Origin: Engraulis encrasicolus
Lineage: Eukaryota > Chordata > Actinopteri > Clupeiformes > Engraulidae
Direction: 5' to 3'
Length of the DNA stretch: 64,000 nucleotides
Assembly: GCF_034702125.1 (NCBI RefSeq)
Contig: NW_026945720.1
Span: 349,254-413,253, forward strand
The notes under the pieces are model-generated. The model was not told where the DNA came from. It did not search any database and saw only the letters and a program-made list of their open reading frames with translations. The translations under genes and the position numbers were made by a program. Within the stretch, counting starts at the first letter, position 1; every line of letters starts with the position of its first letter. Shown here one piece after another: positions 24,369-35,407 of the stretch.

Positions 24369-24927
24369 GATGTGTAAGGTATAATTTAAAGCTGATCTAA
24401 AATCTGAAATCTGAATTAATTAACTCAATGAGTGTCTGGTCCTACTTGTGACCTGTTCTCATGTGACTTGAAACACATTACATTACATTTAGCTGACACT
24501 TTTATCAAAAGACAGTTTGCCATCCCCAATAAACACTCTACTTAATGTTAATAACAATCTTAAGCTAGCATTCCATGCATTCTGCATCATATTGTTGTTA
24601 TGCTCCATGTGAGGAGCTGCCACGGGTAATGTGCTAATTGGCTTGTGATTAGCAGTGAAACAACAGCCCAGTGAATGGCCCCCCTTTATTATCATACGGG
24701 TAACAGTGAAACTACTCCTCCACAGAGACGCTAATGGCCTCTTGAAAACATATGAGTAGCAGTGAAACTACTCTTGCACATGTCTATGTTAACTTAATGG
24801 ACATCTGATTGTCCTGTATCATCATGAGTTCTGTGGAGATTCCTCTCGCTCTAGTCTCAGCGGGTGATTCATGTAGCCAGGCTGTGCCCTCCTAGTGACG
24901 CAACACTGTCAGCATTGCAACTAGTCA
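24369..24927. other. Unassigned, with a LINE/SINE tail
   Basis: CATTACATTACATTTAGCTG at 24,476-24,495 is the reverse of a common fish retroposon tail; similar tails lie at about 40,966-41,010 and 42,884-42,945. Nothing else recognised. Confidence 0.45.
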
Positions 24928-25118
24928 GATCAAGAGCAATGCAAGTACTTTCTGAGTTCCTGCAAATACGGGAACTCCTTTCACTTTGTCGGGAAGCAAA
25001 CAACCATAAGCAAACCAAGGTAGGCGGGTCAACCATGCCATTTGGGAAATGTTAATTGTTATGCTCTTGGTCAGACCAAGTCTCGAAGAGATTTGAATGT
25101 CGATGATAATCAGGCTAG
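24928..25118 (+). repeat. Dispersed repeat, copy 2 (partner at 15,326)
   Basis: Reverse-oriented homologue of 15,326-15,510, with a small insertion (CAAGGTAGGCGGGTCAACC) relative to it. Confidence 0.75.
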
Positions 25119-25243
25119 GTGACGCTACCACTGTAGACATTACCATTCTGATAACATTGCATCTTAGATCTGAAAACATTGCATCTTTTGTGTTATTTTG
25201 ACAATGGGTTGGAGGGGGGGTGTTGCAAATAAATTCTCTAAAT

Positions 25244-25557
25244 GACAATATTTTAATTCGTAATTCAGACGAAATGTTGTGTGTAGTTCATAGAATAAAA
25301 CAACAATGTTTGCTTTAATCAAACATGTACTTATCCAAAGTAAAATCAGAAAAGTTTGAAGTTGTCTCTCAATTTATTCCTCATATTTAGGAAATTTTTT
25401 GACAATATTTTCATTCGTTATTGAGACGAAATGTTGTGTGTAGTTCATAGAATAAAACAACAATGTTTGCTTTAATCAAACATGTACTTATCCAAAGTAA
25501 AATCAGAAAAGTTTGAAGTTGTCTCTCAATTTATTCCTCATATTTAGGAAATTTTTG
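25244..25557. repeat. 157-bp tandem duplication
   Basis: GACAATATTTTMATTCGT... starts at 25,244 and again at 25,401. The two copies are almost identical by eye through CTCATATTTAGGAAATTTTT, so the duplication looks recent. Confidence 0.9.
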
Positions 25558-25627
25558 TGTTCGTGTTATCTTTTCATAGTGAAAAGTCCACACACTTAGA
25601 ATCCTTTTTGTTGTATTTTATTATTTC

Positions 25628-25700
25628 ATGGCAGGATTACGTTTCGACCTCCACAGTCTTCAGAATCTGATGAAGACTGTTGAGGTCGAAACTTAATCCC
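25628..25700 (+). repeat. Hairpin with hammerhead-like core
   Basis: Arms ACGTTTCGACCTCCACAGTC and GACTGTTGAGGTCGAAACTT. Right arm contains CTGATGA (25,667-25,673) and GAAA (25,688-25,691) separated by a GAC...GTC stem. Confidence 0.5.
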
Positions 25701-25849
25701 CTTGGACTGGGAGACTGGTCTCTTGGTCCAGCGGTATTGTACTGTGTCTCCCATTGCCGGACTATTGTAGTTGACGAGGTCGCAGGTTCGATCCCCGAGG
25801 GGGATGAACAAGTGCTAGATGACCTCCGTCACAGATGCCACTAGGCTAG

Positions 25850-26092
25850 TTAATGGGACATGCCACTATTTGCATGTTGCTAAGCTAGTGAAAGTCAATG
25901 GATCCATGTAGCATGCTACAATGCTACACGGATCCATTGACTTTCACTAGCTTAGCGACATATTCCCTCTTTTAACTTGTCTTAAAGCAAGACAACGGCT
26001 TACATGAAAAATAGGACACTTTACCACCTTTATAAACCCCAGCCAACGATTTTAACTGTATTAAGCCCCAAAATAGTGGCATACCCCTTTAA
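25850..26092. mobile_element. TTAA-D family foldback MITE
   Basis: Ends TTAATGGGACATGCCACTATT and AATAGTGGCATACCCCTTTAA, with TTAA on both sides. The core is a 36-bp inverted repeat (25,879-25,914 and 25,921-25,956, one mismatch) around a 6-nt loop. Confidence 0.8.
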
Positions 26093-26140
26093 TGGGACAT
26101 AGTGGGTATTTCTCAAAAGGAAGTGTTCTAGGCTTGCTAG

Positions 26141-26931
26141 TAGTGATGGCAAAATGAAGCTTTTGGAAGCTATAAACTAAAGCTTTCATTGGAATTGATG
26201 TGAAAAAATGGTTCGAGCTTTGAACCGCTTCAAACTTTATGATGACATCTGCTGGCAAAAACGTTGAATTGCAGTTTTAACCAAAAGTCGATGAAATAAA
26301 TAAATGTATTATTGAAAAGGGAAAAAAAACGATTTTCTTCACCTTTGCTTTTTGATTAGGCTACAGGTTAATGGCTTGCATTGTGTATTGTAGTCACTGA
26401 ACTGTGAAAATAGAGTATACTCATGGGCATCTTTGCCACTTTGCCACGTTACATTTCAATTAACTGGAATAGTTTATCCTGAAAACCCGTAATTTTAAGA
26501 CAGATCACTAGAACTGTTAACTAGAGGTCACTGTTTAATAAATTGCAGACTTAGCCCACTACATGGATTTAGAGTAAGGATCGAACTCGTAACCTGTTGA
26601 GTGAGAGAGCAGCACCGACGCCACAGGTCAGTCTTCTCGATGGAAACAAAAAACAAGTGATTTAAAACAGTTGGTGATGGGCGGACTTGCACAAATCACT
26701 GTATAATGGCGTTTTACTTTTAACTGCTACATTTTAAAAGGGCAAATTACAGTAGCCGTAGAGCACACTTTCCATAATTCTGCTTTTATGGCACTGCATT
26801 GAATTATTCCGACAAGAATCCTGCAATCGCACACAACTCTTGAAGCAACTTTGACCCTCATGCTTCAATGCGCAACCCTTTCGATTCCATCTCGAATAAT
26901 CACGTGACTTTTGAAGCTTCAAACATCACTA
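26141..26931. mobile_element. Probable DNA transposon, TAGTGATG ends
   Basis: TAGTGATGGCAAAATGAAGCTT at the left and GAAGCTTCAAACATCACTA at the right are inverted copies. No clear target duplication. A tRNA-like box B on the minus strand (GAGTTCGATCC, near 26,585) may mark a nested SINE. Confidence 0.5.
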
Positions 26932-27299
26932 ATCATGAGATCAATGCACAACGAATCAAGCTCCAATAAGAGCTTTGGCTTTTGTTTTTTTCAATTACTC
27001 GAAACACGCTCCGAAGCAGGAGAGTCAGAGGGCCATCGCTACTTGCTAGGACATGTGAGGTCCATTTTTCGCAGATTTCACCCAAGAGTATCCAATCACG
27101 AGTTCTAAGTGTAATTAAAACTTGAATACACCGGGCGCAAATGGGCGTTACTTGTCCTAGCAAGGCTAGAACCAGAGATACTCTAGACAGAGATACGTCA
27201 TTTTGTTTCTTTTCCGGTATCCACTTTATGTCGGGTGAACGCCCCTTTAGGAGATCTTCGGTTAGGAGACCTTCGGAGTCCTGAGGTTGAGAATAAATG

Positions 27300-27400
27300 A
27301 AGTCCCCTTAGTGCTGTAGATGGCGGTAGCGCACGTCTTGTGCAAACACCTCAAAAAGAGAAGAAGAAGGGGGGGGACAACGCCCCCTTAGGAGAGCTAA
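27300..27400 (-). repeat. Dispersed repeat, inverted match to 791-1,000
   Basis: GTAGATGGCGGTAGCGCAC and AGAGAAGAAGAAGGGGGGG are the reverse complement of the unit around 840-1,000. Only one copy of the 52-bp unit is present here. Confidence 0.7.
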
Positions 27401-27904
27401 CTTGAGCACATGCTTTTGCATTGAGTGGGCGTGTTTTGCGATATCTTGCTCTTATCCAGTATTTTTGATATTTTTGATAACACTTCACTTTGAGAAACAC
27501 TATGTTGCTGTCGACCAACATTGACGAAGCACGTGAATGAGAACTTGTTGTCACGATGTGGGTGTTAAATGAAGTGAAGTTCTGAAGTGGGGACCTGCGC
27601 AAACTTGTGTAGAGGTGTGAAATAAGACTTAAATACACACGTGAGTGAGTTGGTGACCAACCAGTTCATGGGCGCGTGACCTCGGAGGCGGTCTGCAGAC
27701 GAGCGTTGAAGGGGATAAGCAGCTGCAGAGGTTGCAAGATCTGACTGTAGTCACATTCATCCCGTGATAGTTTGACACCATGTGACATGTCACCTCGTCA
27801 ACGCAACATCACCGAAATGTTGAAGTTTGACAGGAAATCTAACCGTCATTCAACTTTTTGAGCCAGAATGCATAGCTGTCTAAATGCGCATACAGACGTT
27901 GCGG

Positions 27905-28135
27905 CAGAGAGAGTAGAGAGAGAGAGGTTCCATTGGTCCATTGTTAACGGGTTCTATTATTGCAAGGGGGAGGGGGAGGAATCCCCCTTTAGGCAGACCT
28001 AGGCAGACCTAAGGACTGTTCTATTCAATGCGAGGAGTATTATGACACGCCCCTTTGGGCAGACCGGAACCTGGTCATGTTAGGTGCCCATAGCAACCTA
28101 TTACATTGGCATATCTCTATACTTAAAGAATCTCT
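27905..28135 (+). repeat. Dispersed repeat, copy 2 (partner at 12,077)
   Basis: Near-identical direct copy of 12,077-12,308. It is followed after about 50 bp by a run of about 20 G (28,184-28,203). Confidence 0.8.
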
Positions 28136-28348
28136 AGTTGCGGTATCTCGATCGCACTTACTCTCAGTCTGTTGTCCTCCATAAGGGGGGGGGGGGGGGG
28201 GGGTTCTTTCACGAACAAAGTACCCGGATGGCCGGCGGTTATACATACAGTATGTCTGGTCTCGTGAATGTCCTCTCTCACAATTGACCCGTTTAGAAGT
28301 CACCTAATCACAGACTGCGCACTCATTGTTGACCCAAACACAGACATA

Positions 28349-28368
28349 CACACACACACACACACACA

Positions 28369-28411
<43 letters not shown>

Positions 28412-28440
28412 ACACACACACACACACACAGACACAGACA
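28349..28440. repeat. (CA)n microsatellite with CAGACA interruptions
   Basis: CA run broken by ACAGACAC at several points. Confidence 0.95.
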
Positions 28441-28639
28441 GTGCAGACCCTAAAGACAGAAGACCCGGCGTCTTGAAGCGTGTACGTTTCTTCAATCTTC
28501 AATCTTCAGGTTTTTGTTGCCTGATTCAGTGTGCAACTTGGTGTTGTATTGAGTAAAGGAGATGCCTGTCATAGGTCTGACATGAACCCATTACTTATGA
28601 TACAATGATCAATTTTGAAGGGATGCAAGGATGTGTATT

Positions 28640-28895
28640 TGAAGGGTTTATTTGCAAAATGGTGTATCTCCATTTTGTAGAATGTTGGGATTTTTTTTTT
28701 GACATTTTCTATTGGGCATTCCATTGCACTGCATTGCAAAATGGATTTTATATAGGTTTAAAAAGTATGTTCCCAAAGTATTTGAGTGGCAAGAATTCAC
28801 ACATAGGTGAAAGGACCTCTGAACAGTCATTTTCAATAATAAAATGCAACATTAAAAAAATGGTGGATACACCGTTTTTGCAAATAAACCCTTCA
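28640..28895. mobile_element. MITE with about 30-bp inverted ends
   Basis: TGAAGGGTTTATTTGCAAAA and TTTTGCAAATAAACCCTTCA, extending inward as ATGGTGTATC / GATACACC. 256 bp, non-coding; target duplication unclear. Confidence 0.8.
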
Positions 28896-29099
28896 TTTCA
28901 TTTTTCTGCATAGTAAGAGCACCTAAGCGCCCAATCTCTGTGCGACTATCTATGACTTATGATAGGCCCAGCCACTATGGACCTTACGCATCTAAGAATC
29001 CTAGTCCTAACCTACGTTGACCTTATGACTCTACAATCTCTGTCTATCTCTTCTTCCTCTGCCTTCCTGCTATTTCTGCCTCTCCTCTATACCTCTCCT

Positions 29100-29218
29100 T
29101 TTAAATCCATCTCTAACAATGATGTTTTTTCCCATTTGTTAAGCACTTTGAGTTACATGCCTTGTATGACACAGTGCTATAAATACAATTATTATTATTA
29201 TTATTAGTAGTAGTAATA
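29100..29218 (+). mobile_element. LINE/SINE 3' tail
   Basis: TTAAGCACTTTGAGTTACAT ... GTGCTATAAATACAATTATT followed by ATT repeats, the usual form of an L2-type LINE or LINE-tailed SINE 3' end in fish. Confidence 0.65.
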
Positions 29219-29311
29219 ATGGGAGCCAGAGACATGCATGTGTCATTTGGCCTGTACTGCATCAGTTACTCTCTTCTGTTATGCCACTTATTTGATCTTT
29301 ACGCCATCACT

Positions 29312-29678
29312 TTAAAGGGACACTGTGTGAGATTTTTAGTTGTTTATTTCCAGAATTCATGCTGCCCATTCACTAATGTTACCTTTTTCATGGATACTTA
29401 CCACCACCATCAAATTCTAAGTATTCATTATGACTGGAAAATGTTCACTTTTCATACATGAAAAGGGGGATCTTCTCCATGGTCCGCCATTTTGAATTTC
29501 CAAAAATAGACATTTTTAGCTGCAAAAATTACTGTACTTGGACCATACAAGAAAATATTAGTTTATTACTTAGCAAACTTTCATGTAAAGATAACATTTG
29601 GCAATAGGCAGCCCAGTTTCAATGAGCAGCATAGTTGCAGTACCCTTTTTGACCATTTCCTGCACAGTGTCCCTTTAA
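29312..29678 (+). mobile_element. TTAA-A family MITE, near-complete copy
   Basis: TTAA-AGGGACACTGTGTGAG ... TGCACAGTGTCCCT-TTAA, 367 bp, both TTAA flanks present. Best reference copy of the family in the window. Confidence 0.92.
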
Positions 29679-30155
29679 ACCGTACAAAGGCCCCTGCAAG
29701 CATCTGATATGCTAGTCATGCTGATTACAGTTGTGCTGAACACTTCAAACTCAAAATTAGTTCATTAGTCAATCTCTCATTAGTTCATTCACCTTGGCCT
29801 TTATTTTTTTTAATCCATACATTTAACCCCTTCCAGTATCACAATTCCACCACAGTGAAAGCCAAAGCAGAACTGTGATGTTAAGCCATGAATTAACTTG
29901 TAACAGGAAACGCTCATACTGCTATGGCTGTCAATGACAGAAATCATCCACACAGAATAAAACAACAATGTTGGCATTTTAACACATGAATTATCTAGCA
30001 GTACAACAAAAACAACAACAATATTGACATTCTAATACACACATTATTTAGCAATACAACAAGGTGCACCCCCCCCCGGCTGTTGATAGCACAGATACAT
30101 GCCACAGGGGAGAAAATAACAACAGAACAGACAAAAAGACAATCAAACCTGAGAT
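29679..30155. other. Non-coding, possible 3' UTR of gene B
   Basis: A minus-strand AATAAA (29,800-29,805) lies about 525 bases past the stop of gene B and could be its polyadenylation signal. No other feature seen. Confidence 0.35.
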
Positions 30156-30335
30156 ATGCTAACATCATGGGCCTGCACTACACAAATGGTTCAACATACC
30201 TAGAACTAAGCCAGGATAAGTAACCCGGGGTTGATAAAACCTGGCTATGCTAACACCATAGGCCTACAAACATAGTTCGACCTACCTAGAACTAACCCAG
30301 GGTAGGTAAAGCGGGGTTGATAAAACCTGGCTATC
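30156..30335. repeat. 86-bp tandem repeat touching gene B stop
   Basis: ACCTAGAACTAACCCAG and GGGGTTGATAAAACCTGGC recur with an 86-bp period (30,198 and 30,284). A third, weaker copy lies to the left. Confidence 0.7.
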
Positions 30336-31157
30336 TTGAGTGTATCCTCATCGTATGTTTGTTCAGATTACTCTTATTATTAAAACACTGTCCACATTGA
30401 GAGCACTCAAATGGCTTTTCTCCTGAATGGATGATCTGGTGGGTTTTGAGATAACCCCTTTCCCTAAAGCTCTTTCCACATTGAGAGCACACATATGGCC
30501 TTTCCCCTGAATGGATCCTCTGGTGCTTTTTCAGAGTACCTATTTGATTGAATCTCTTTCCACATTGAGAGCATTCAAATGGCTTCTCCACTGAATGGAT
30601 CACCTGGTGGGTTTTGAGATGGTTTGTTTGATTGAAGCTCTTTCCACAGTGTGAGCACTCAAATGGCTTTTCCCCTGAATGGATCCTCTGGTGAACCAGA
30701 AGTTTCCCCTTTTCCCTAAAAGTCTTTCCACATTGAGAACACTCAAATGGCATTTCCCTTGAATGCATCACCTGGTGTTTCTTCAGATTGCTTTTTCGAC
30801 TGAATCTTTTCCCACATTGAGAACACTGGAATGGCTTCTCCCCTGAATGTATCATCTGGTGGTTCTTCAGACTGCTTTTTCGACTGAATCTTTTCCCACA
30901 TTGAGAACACTGGAATGGCTTCTCCCCTGAATGTATCATCTGGTGTTTCTTCAGATTGCATTTTCGACTGAATCTTTTCCCACATTGAGAACACTGGAAT
31001 GGCTTCTCCCCTGAATGCATCACCTTGTTTTTCTTCAGAGCGCTCATACGAGAGAAATTCCTTTCACAATCAGAGCATTGAAATATTTGATTTTGCTTTT
31101 TCTTGGTGTGTTCACGTTCCTGTTTTTTCTGTCTTCCCATGATCCTTTGAGTATCAT
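30331..31157 (-). CDS. C2H2 zinc-finger protein B, finger exon
   Basis: Terminal exon of a paralogue of gene A. A basic leader (MGRQKKQEREHTKKK) precedes nine fingers. Finger 1 has Asn in place of the first zinc-binding His (ALKKNKVMH) and is probably not a normal finger; finger 9 ends with four residues between its His pair (HTMRIH). Fingers 2-4 are nearly identical at the DNA level in 84-bp steps, a sign of recent finger duplication. The acceptor ATGTTTAG (AG at 31,158-31,159) is phase 1; joined to 31,817-32,042 it gives a 350-residue protein with AAT (Asn) at the junction. Likely a nuclear DNA-binding regulator; its target is not predictable by eye. Confidence 0.93.
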
Positions 31158-31345
31158 CTAAACATACATAAGAAGCATTGTTAAGGCAAATGCTTTGTTT
31201 AGTTTAACTATTGCATGTTTTGTCTGGAGCCATACATATGTGATATGTTTATGGGACCCCGTATTGAGATCCTGGTCTACAGAATAAATAAACTAAATAT
31301 ATTTATTGTAATATTGTGATGTAGTGATTTTGCAAGGATAAAAAC

Positions 31346-31748
31346 TTAAAGGAACAGACCACCCTTTTTTGATTTTCACATATTTGCAGTATTTACTAGC
31401 ATTATTCATGAATGTGCATATCATTTTCGTCCATGTGTTTGCATTGTCTCGTTCAACAGTATAGCCAAATTAAGCATAGCAATGCAAGTCTGGTACAAAA
31501 TCAAAAATCATCAAATGTACTTATAATTCACAGCAATTTGATTCCGGCCAGTGACTACTTGTGGCTTGATGCCAAAGATACCAGTTACTTCCAGTGATTA
31601 TGCTAAGCTATGCTAATAATTTTGATCCAATAAATCTAAGTACTGAAAGCACTGAGAAGAAAATGATATGCACATTCATGAATAATGCTTGGAAATACTG
31701 CAAATACGTGTATGTGAACATCAAAAAAATGGTGGTGTGTTCCTTTAA
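31346..31748 (-). mobile_element. TTAA-C family MITE inside intron of gene B
   Basis: TTAA-AGGAACAGACCACCCTTT ... GGTGGTGTGTTCCT-TTAA, about 50-bp inverted ends including CATATTTGCAGTATTT. 403 bp, lying wholly within the 659-bp intron. Confidence 0.9.
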
Positions 31749-31816
31749 GGGTATGAAAACACACCACAGATGGGGCAAACCAATACATTCTATAGATTTG
31801 TACCAACTTGACTTAC

Positions 31817-32042
31817 TTTTTCCAGATGGCTCATCTTCACTATGGCCAACATCCCGCTCCTCTTTAGGATTTACAGTGCTCCCAAAGTCTTGGTCAGTAG
31901 GAGAAATTTCCTTCTTAATGTCTTGCTCCACTTTAGGCTTCTCATCCAGTGTTTGATTTGCCAGTAAGTACGTCTGGAGGAAGTCATCGAATTCCTCATC
32001 TTGGGGCTCCTCTTTAACTGATTCTAGTGGCTGCAATGCCAT
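31817..32042 (-). CDS. Zinc-finger protein B, acidic N-terminal exon
   Basis: First coding exon, 75 codons plus one base, starting at MALQPLESVKEEPQDEE and ending at donor GGAAAAA|GTAAGTCAAG (phase 1). It aligns with the gene A exon through SVKEE, the D-x-F segment and LLANQT/LPANQT. VKEE and IKKE fit the SUMO consensus. Start chosen by alignment with the paralogues, which all have AAATG or AAAATG here; an in-frame GTG lies 27 bases upstream. No repressor domain is recognised. Confidence 0.85.
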
Positions 32043-32214
32043 TTTAGACTGTAGGTCTGTGTGAACCACCTGTAGTCTAGTTCATGGAAAAGTGTGGCCA
32101 AGCACGTCCAAATGTCCTGCTCAATGTAACGCGATACCCATCAACTTCAGCGGAATATAGAATTATTCTATGAAAGTCAATGCAGCTCCTCTCCTCAGTG
32201 ACTTGTCCACCATG

Positions 32215-32435
32215 AGATGACAGCATGTCCTGTGGCCCTTATACTACATCATGAGCCTAACACTTGTATTCCCTCCTGATCAAATAGCTTGGCCTATTAA
32301 CTGCCTGTATTCACTTCTGACCAATCACCTCCCAGATCTTTTAGAATGGTAATTAGCTGAGAATTCCATGTGTATGGCCACCATTCACACGTCTGAGGAT
32401 GCAGGAGGTGGCCACGGCCATTGGGGATGGGTGTA
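32215..32435 (-). promoter_or_regulatory. Upstream region of gene B, paralogous to that of A
   Basis: Shares ordered motifs with 22,690-22,905, including CCAATCACCTCCCA and ATGGTAATTAGC. Located 170-390 bases upstream of the start, so a promoter role is reasonable but unproven. Confidence 0.6.
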
Positions 32436-32612
32436 GAATGACAATGGGGTACCTAAGGGCTTCCATACACCAGCTCCGACAAAGTGCTGAGCACTGCTCA
32501 GCTAAAATTCGTTTCCATTGTTTTTAATAGAACCACGCACACTGGTGCCGATGTCTGCGGACATTCGCAGATGTCGGATAGCAATTAGAGACAAGTTCTA
32601 TTTTGTCTGCGC

Positions 32613-33042
32613 TAGGGGTGTGCAAAATAATCGTCGCATCGATGCATCACGATACTTACTCTCACGATACAATGCATCGATTCATGACAAGGTATCGTGA
32701 TACTTATTTTCTCAATATACTGCATGGATTCATGACAATTGATTATTTGATAACAATAAAATTCGATTTGCCACGGGTTATTTTGTTCAGTAGAGAATAG
32801 GTAATATTTCTGTTGTGAGGTAAGCTCTCTCCCAGATGATAGAATGCTTAAATAGAATGAACTGACTTAAGAAAGCTACACAGCAACTGACAAATAAGCT
32901 GTATTTTACACATTTACTGAAGTAAATATCGCAATGCATCACAGTAGTACATGAATCGCAATGCATCGTGATAGAATCGCATCGTGGCATGTGTATCGTG
33001 ATACGCATCGAATCGTGAACCCTTTGCCAATACCCACCCCTA
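32613..33042. mobile_element. hAT-like element, 430 bp
   Basis: Ends TAGGGGTGTGCAAAATAATC and CCAATACCCACCCCTA; flanks gtctgcgc (32,605-32,612) and gtcggcgc (33,043-33,050) match at 7 of 8. Interior is rich in ATCGATGCAT-type motifs. A partial relative lies at 42,530-42,822. Confidence 0.88.
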
Positions 33043-33317
33043 GTCGGCGCCGCCCATTGACTATCAATGTAATATTCGTGTGAAATTGGGTTTTGGGGGT
33101 CCGAATTCTGTCGGAAGCAAAAGTGTGCCGCAGTGCTATCGGAGCCGGTGTGCAGAGGCCCTTAGTCTCCACCCCTTCCGGACGGCTCTAACACACCAAT
33201 TGGAGGTGACCCTTGTTTTATGTAGGTGTTTAAATAGGCCTAATGGCTTTTGAGGGCCCTATGTTAATATTTCGCCTAGGGCCCCAAAATAGTCACTGGT
33301 TGAGAAATTCCATAGGC

Positions 33318-33495
33318 CCATTCCAATATGCATTTTTCATTAATTGCAAATGAGAAAAAGACTTTACAATTGAGCTTTTGAAAGACGTTGAAATGTAATG
33401 CTCTTGTCAGTGATGTCATCACGACATATTACTTCCTGGTACAAGGCCACAAGCACAAGTGGAGGAAGCAAGGTTGCATATTGGAACACACTGCT
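33318..33495 (+). mobile_element. F-family MITE, right half
   Basis: ATTGCAAATGAGAAAAAGAC ... AAGTGGAGGAAGCAAGGTTG ATATTGGAACACAC matches the right part of the complete copy at 53,728-54,024. Confidence 0.7.
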
Positions 33496-34748
33496 TGTGT
33501 ACTGTGTAATTGTATGTAGGGCCTATATTTATTTAAGTCCATGTGTCTGTTTGTTCTACTCCTGAATGCAGGACGAACTCCCTTCGGGGCAGTGATTAAG
33601 GTTTCAGTCATTCATCGTTCATTATGAACAGGGCACTTTTGGCTTAAAGGGGCCCCTCATAATTAGCGACGCAGAACTGACTCACTAGTGGGCCCTGCGC
33701 GCAATTTTCCCCTATTTTCAGAAATGTAATTAAAAACAAATCTATATATATATATATATATATATGTTAAAGATGGCCTCTCAACGTCATTTAATTAATA
33801 TTGCCGTGTTCCCAATTGTTATTGAATGTGTTACGCGTTGGTCCTGTTTTAAAAAACGTTCTGGTTGCTTTGTTTCAAGACGTTTTTGCAAGCTGGCAAG
33901 GTGGCTTGTGGAGAAACGAGAGAGTGTTCCGTGTTTCTCGTGGAAATGCGTCTCTGATTGGCTCACTCCTCCTGCTCTCAAAGAAACGCGTCTCTGATTG
34001 GCTCAGTCCTCCAGTTCTTGGAGAGAATGTAATGGGAAACAGAGTCGCCACTTCCCCGGGTGGTACTGCACTATAGGGGCGCCAACGGAGGCGTGCAGGC
34101 TCCATTCAGGGCTGTGCTCTTTCGACAGCGACCCCTAGGCGAGCTGCAGGCACGGAGCAACCGGAGTGAGCAGGCTTTATGTATGAGGCTTTGTGCTGTG
34201 TGTGTACCTGAGAGTAGCAACCAGCTGATAGCTAAGCTAAGCTATGTTTCGGACCACCAGACGTTGCTTGTTTTGAAAACAAGCAGAAAAAAATTACTCG
34301 ACATGTTTTTAGATAAATGGGTCGATATAAACCTTTGTGGGCAACGCCTTCTTTCGACGTGACGAAACACAGAAAGGCTTTCGTGATTCGCTCGTTTCTC
34401 TGCATTATTTATGTAAATTGGGAAACACCGGGAAACACAGCCAGGAGAGTTGACGCATCGCTATGAGAGCCTTGCAAGTGAGTTTAACTTGGGGTGACCG
34501 TCCGATCTTCGAAAGGAGTGAGTAAAACTGAGTTTTATCGGAAGTTGGCCTTTAAACAGTATGTTACCAGCCATAGGAAAAGAGACAGCATGTCTCTTGA
34601 AAACCAACAAATCTGTGATGACAATGTTCTTTTTTTTTTCAAAATGTAAAAGTTGAGGTTGAATGATCCCACTCATGTCCTCTTTTTATTCATTCATTAC
34701 AGGCGTACGCTTGCAGAAGCCGGGGGCTCAACATTGTTCTTTGTACAG
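33496..34748. other. Unassigned, with small duplication
   Basis: No gene recognised. A roughly 45-bp direct repeat (CGTCTCTGATTGGCTCA) lies at 33,949 and 33,989. (TA)n at 33,744-33,765. Older repeats likely. Confidence 0.4.
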
Positions 34749-35407
34749 GGAGTGAATTCCAATATGCAACCTCGCGTCCTCCACTTGTGCATGTGACCTC
34801 ACGTTTTGCTAATGCCCCGCCTCCGTGAAGAAAACAAATACTTTTCCCTGCTCTCAGCCTAGTCAAAACAATTTTTGGGGGACTATTCTTCATTCACCAT
34901 CCAGTTTGCAAAAGAGAAAATTACTTTACAATTGAGCTTTTGGAAGATATTGAAATATAATGTGATTGTCCTTGATAAACCTATTTTAATATTTATTTTT
35001 CTTCAAAATGCTACTATTACTATGTCAGACCGCTATAAAGAACTTTTAGGAAAAGCACAACAATTACCTCCTCTTAATGTATGTTCTCTACAAGTCTGCT
35101 GTTGTCCAGTCTTGCACTTTAAATGTCTGTATGAGCACTGTCTATGTCCATACTGTCTTATGTCCATGTATAAGTGCTGTCTATGTCTATACTGTCTATG
35201 TCCTTACCTAGATTAGTCTATGTCTGCATGGGAAAGCAAGAAATGTAATTTCAAATTCTTTGTATGACTAGTGCATGTAAAGAAATTGACAATAAAACCT
35301 ACTTGACTTGACTTGACTTGTTAGTGATGTCAACATGACAAATTACTTCCTGGTACAAGGCCACAAGCATAAGTGGAGGACGCAAGGTCGCATATTGTAA
35401 CACACCC
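34749..35407 (+). mobile_element. F-family MITE split by a LINE 3' end
   Basis: Left part 34,749-34,970 (GAGTGAATTCCAATATGCAAC...) and right part 35,327-35,407 (AAGTGGAGGACGCAAGGTCG) belong to one copy. A LINE fragment sits between. Confidence 0.7.
34971..35326 (+). mobile_element. LINE 3' fragment, ACTTG tail, copy 1
   Basis: Contains GTCTGCATGGGAAAGCAAG and ends GACAATAAAACC followed by ACTTG repeats. Related copies at 42,955-43,178 (plus) and 41,632-42,060 (minus). Confidence 0.7.

Noticed and set aside
25715..25805. tRNA gene-like sequence with GGTCCAGCGGT and GGTTCGATCCC
   Set aside because: Boxes A and B are plausible but no cloverleaf with a sound acceptor stem could be drawn; more likely a tRNA-derived SINE fragment.
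26560..26625. Minus-strand box B (GAGTTCGATCC) suggesting a tRNA
   Set aside because: No complete tRNA fold; lies within transposon-derived sequence.
30743..30994. Repeated MFSMWEKIQSK frame on the minus strand
   Set aside because: Alternative frame of the duplicated zinc-finger units in gene B.
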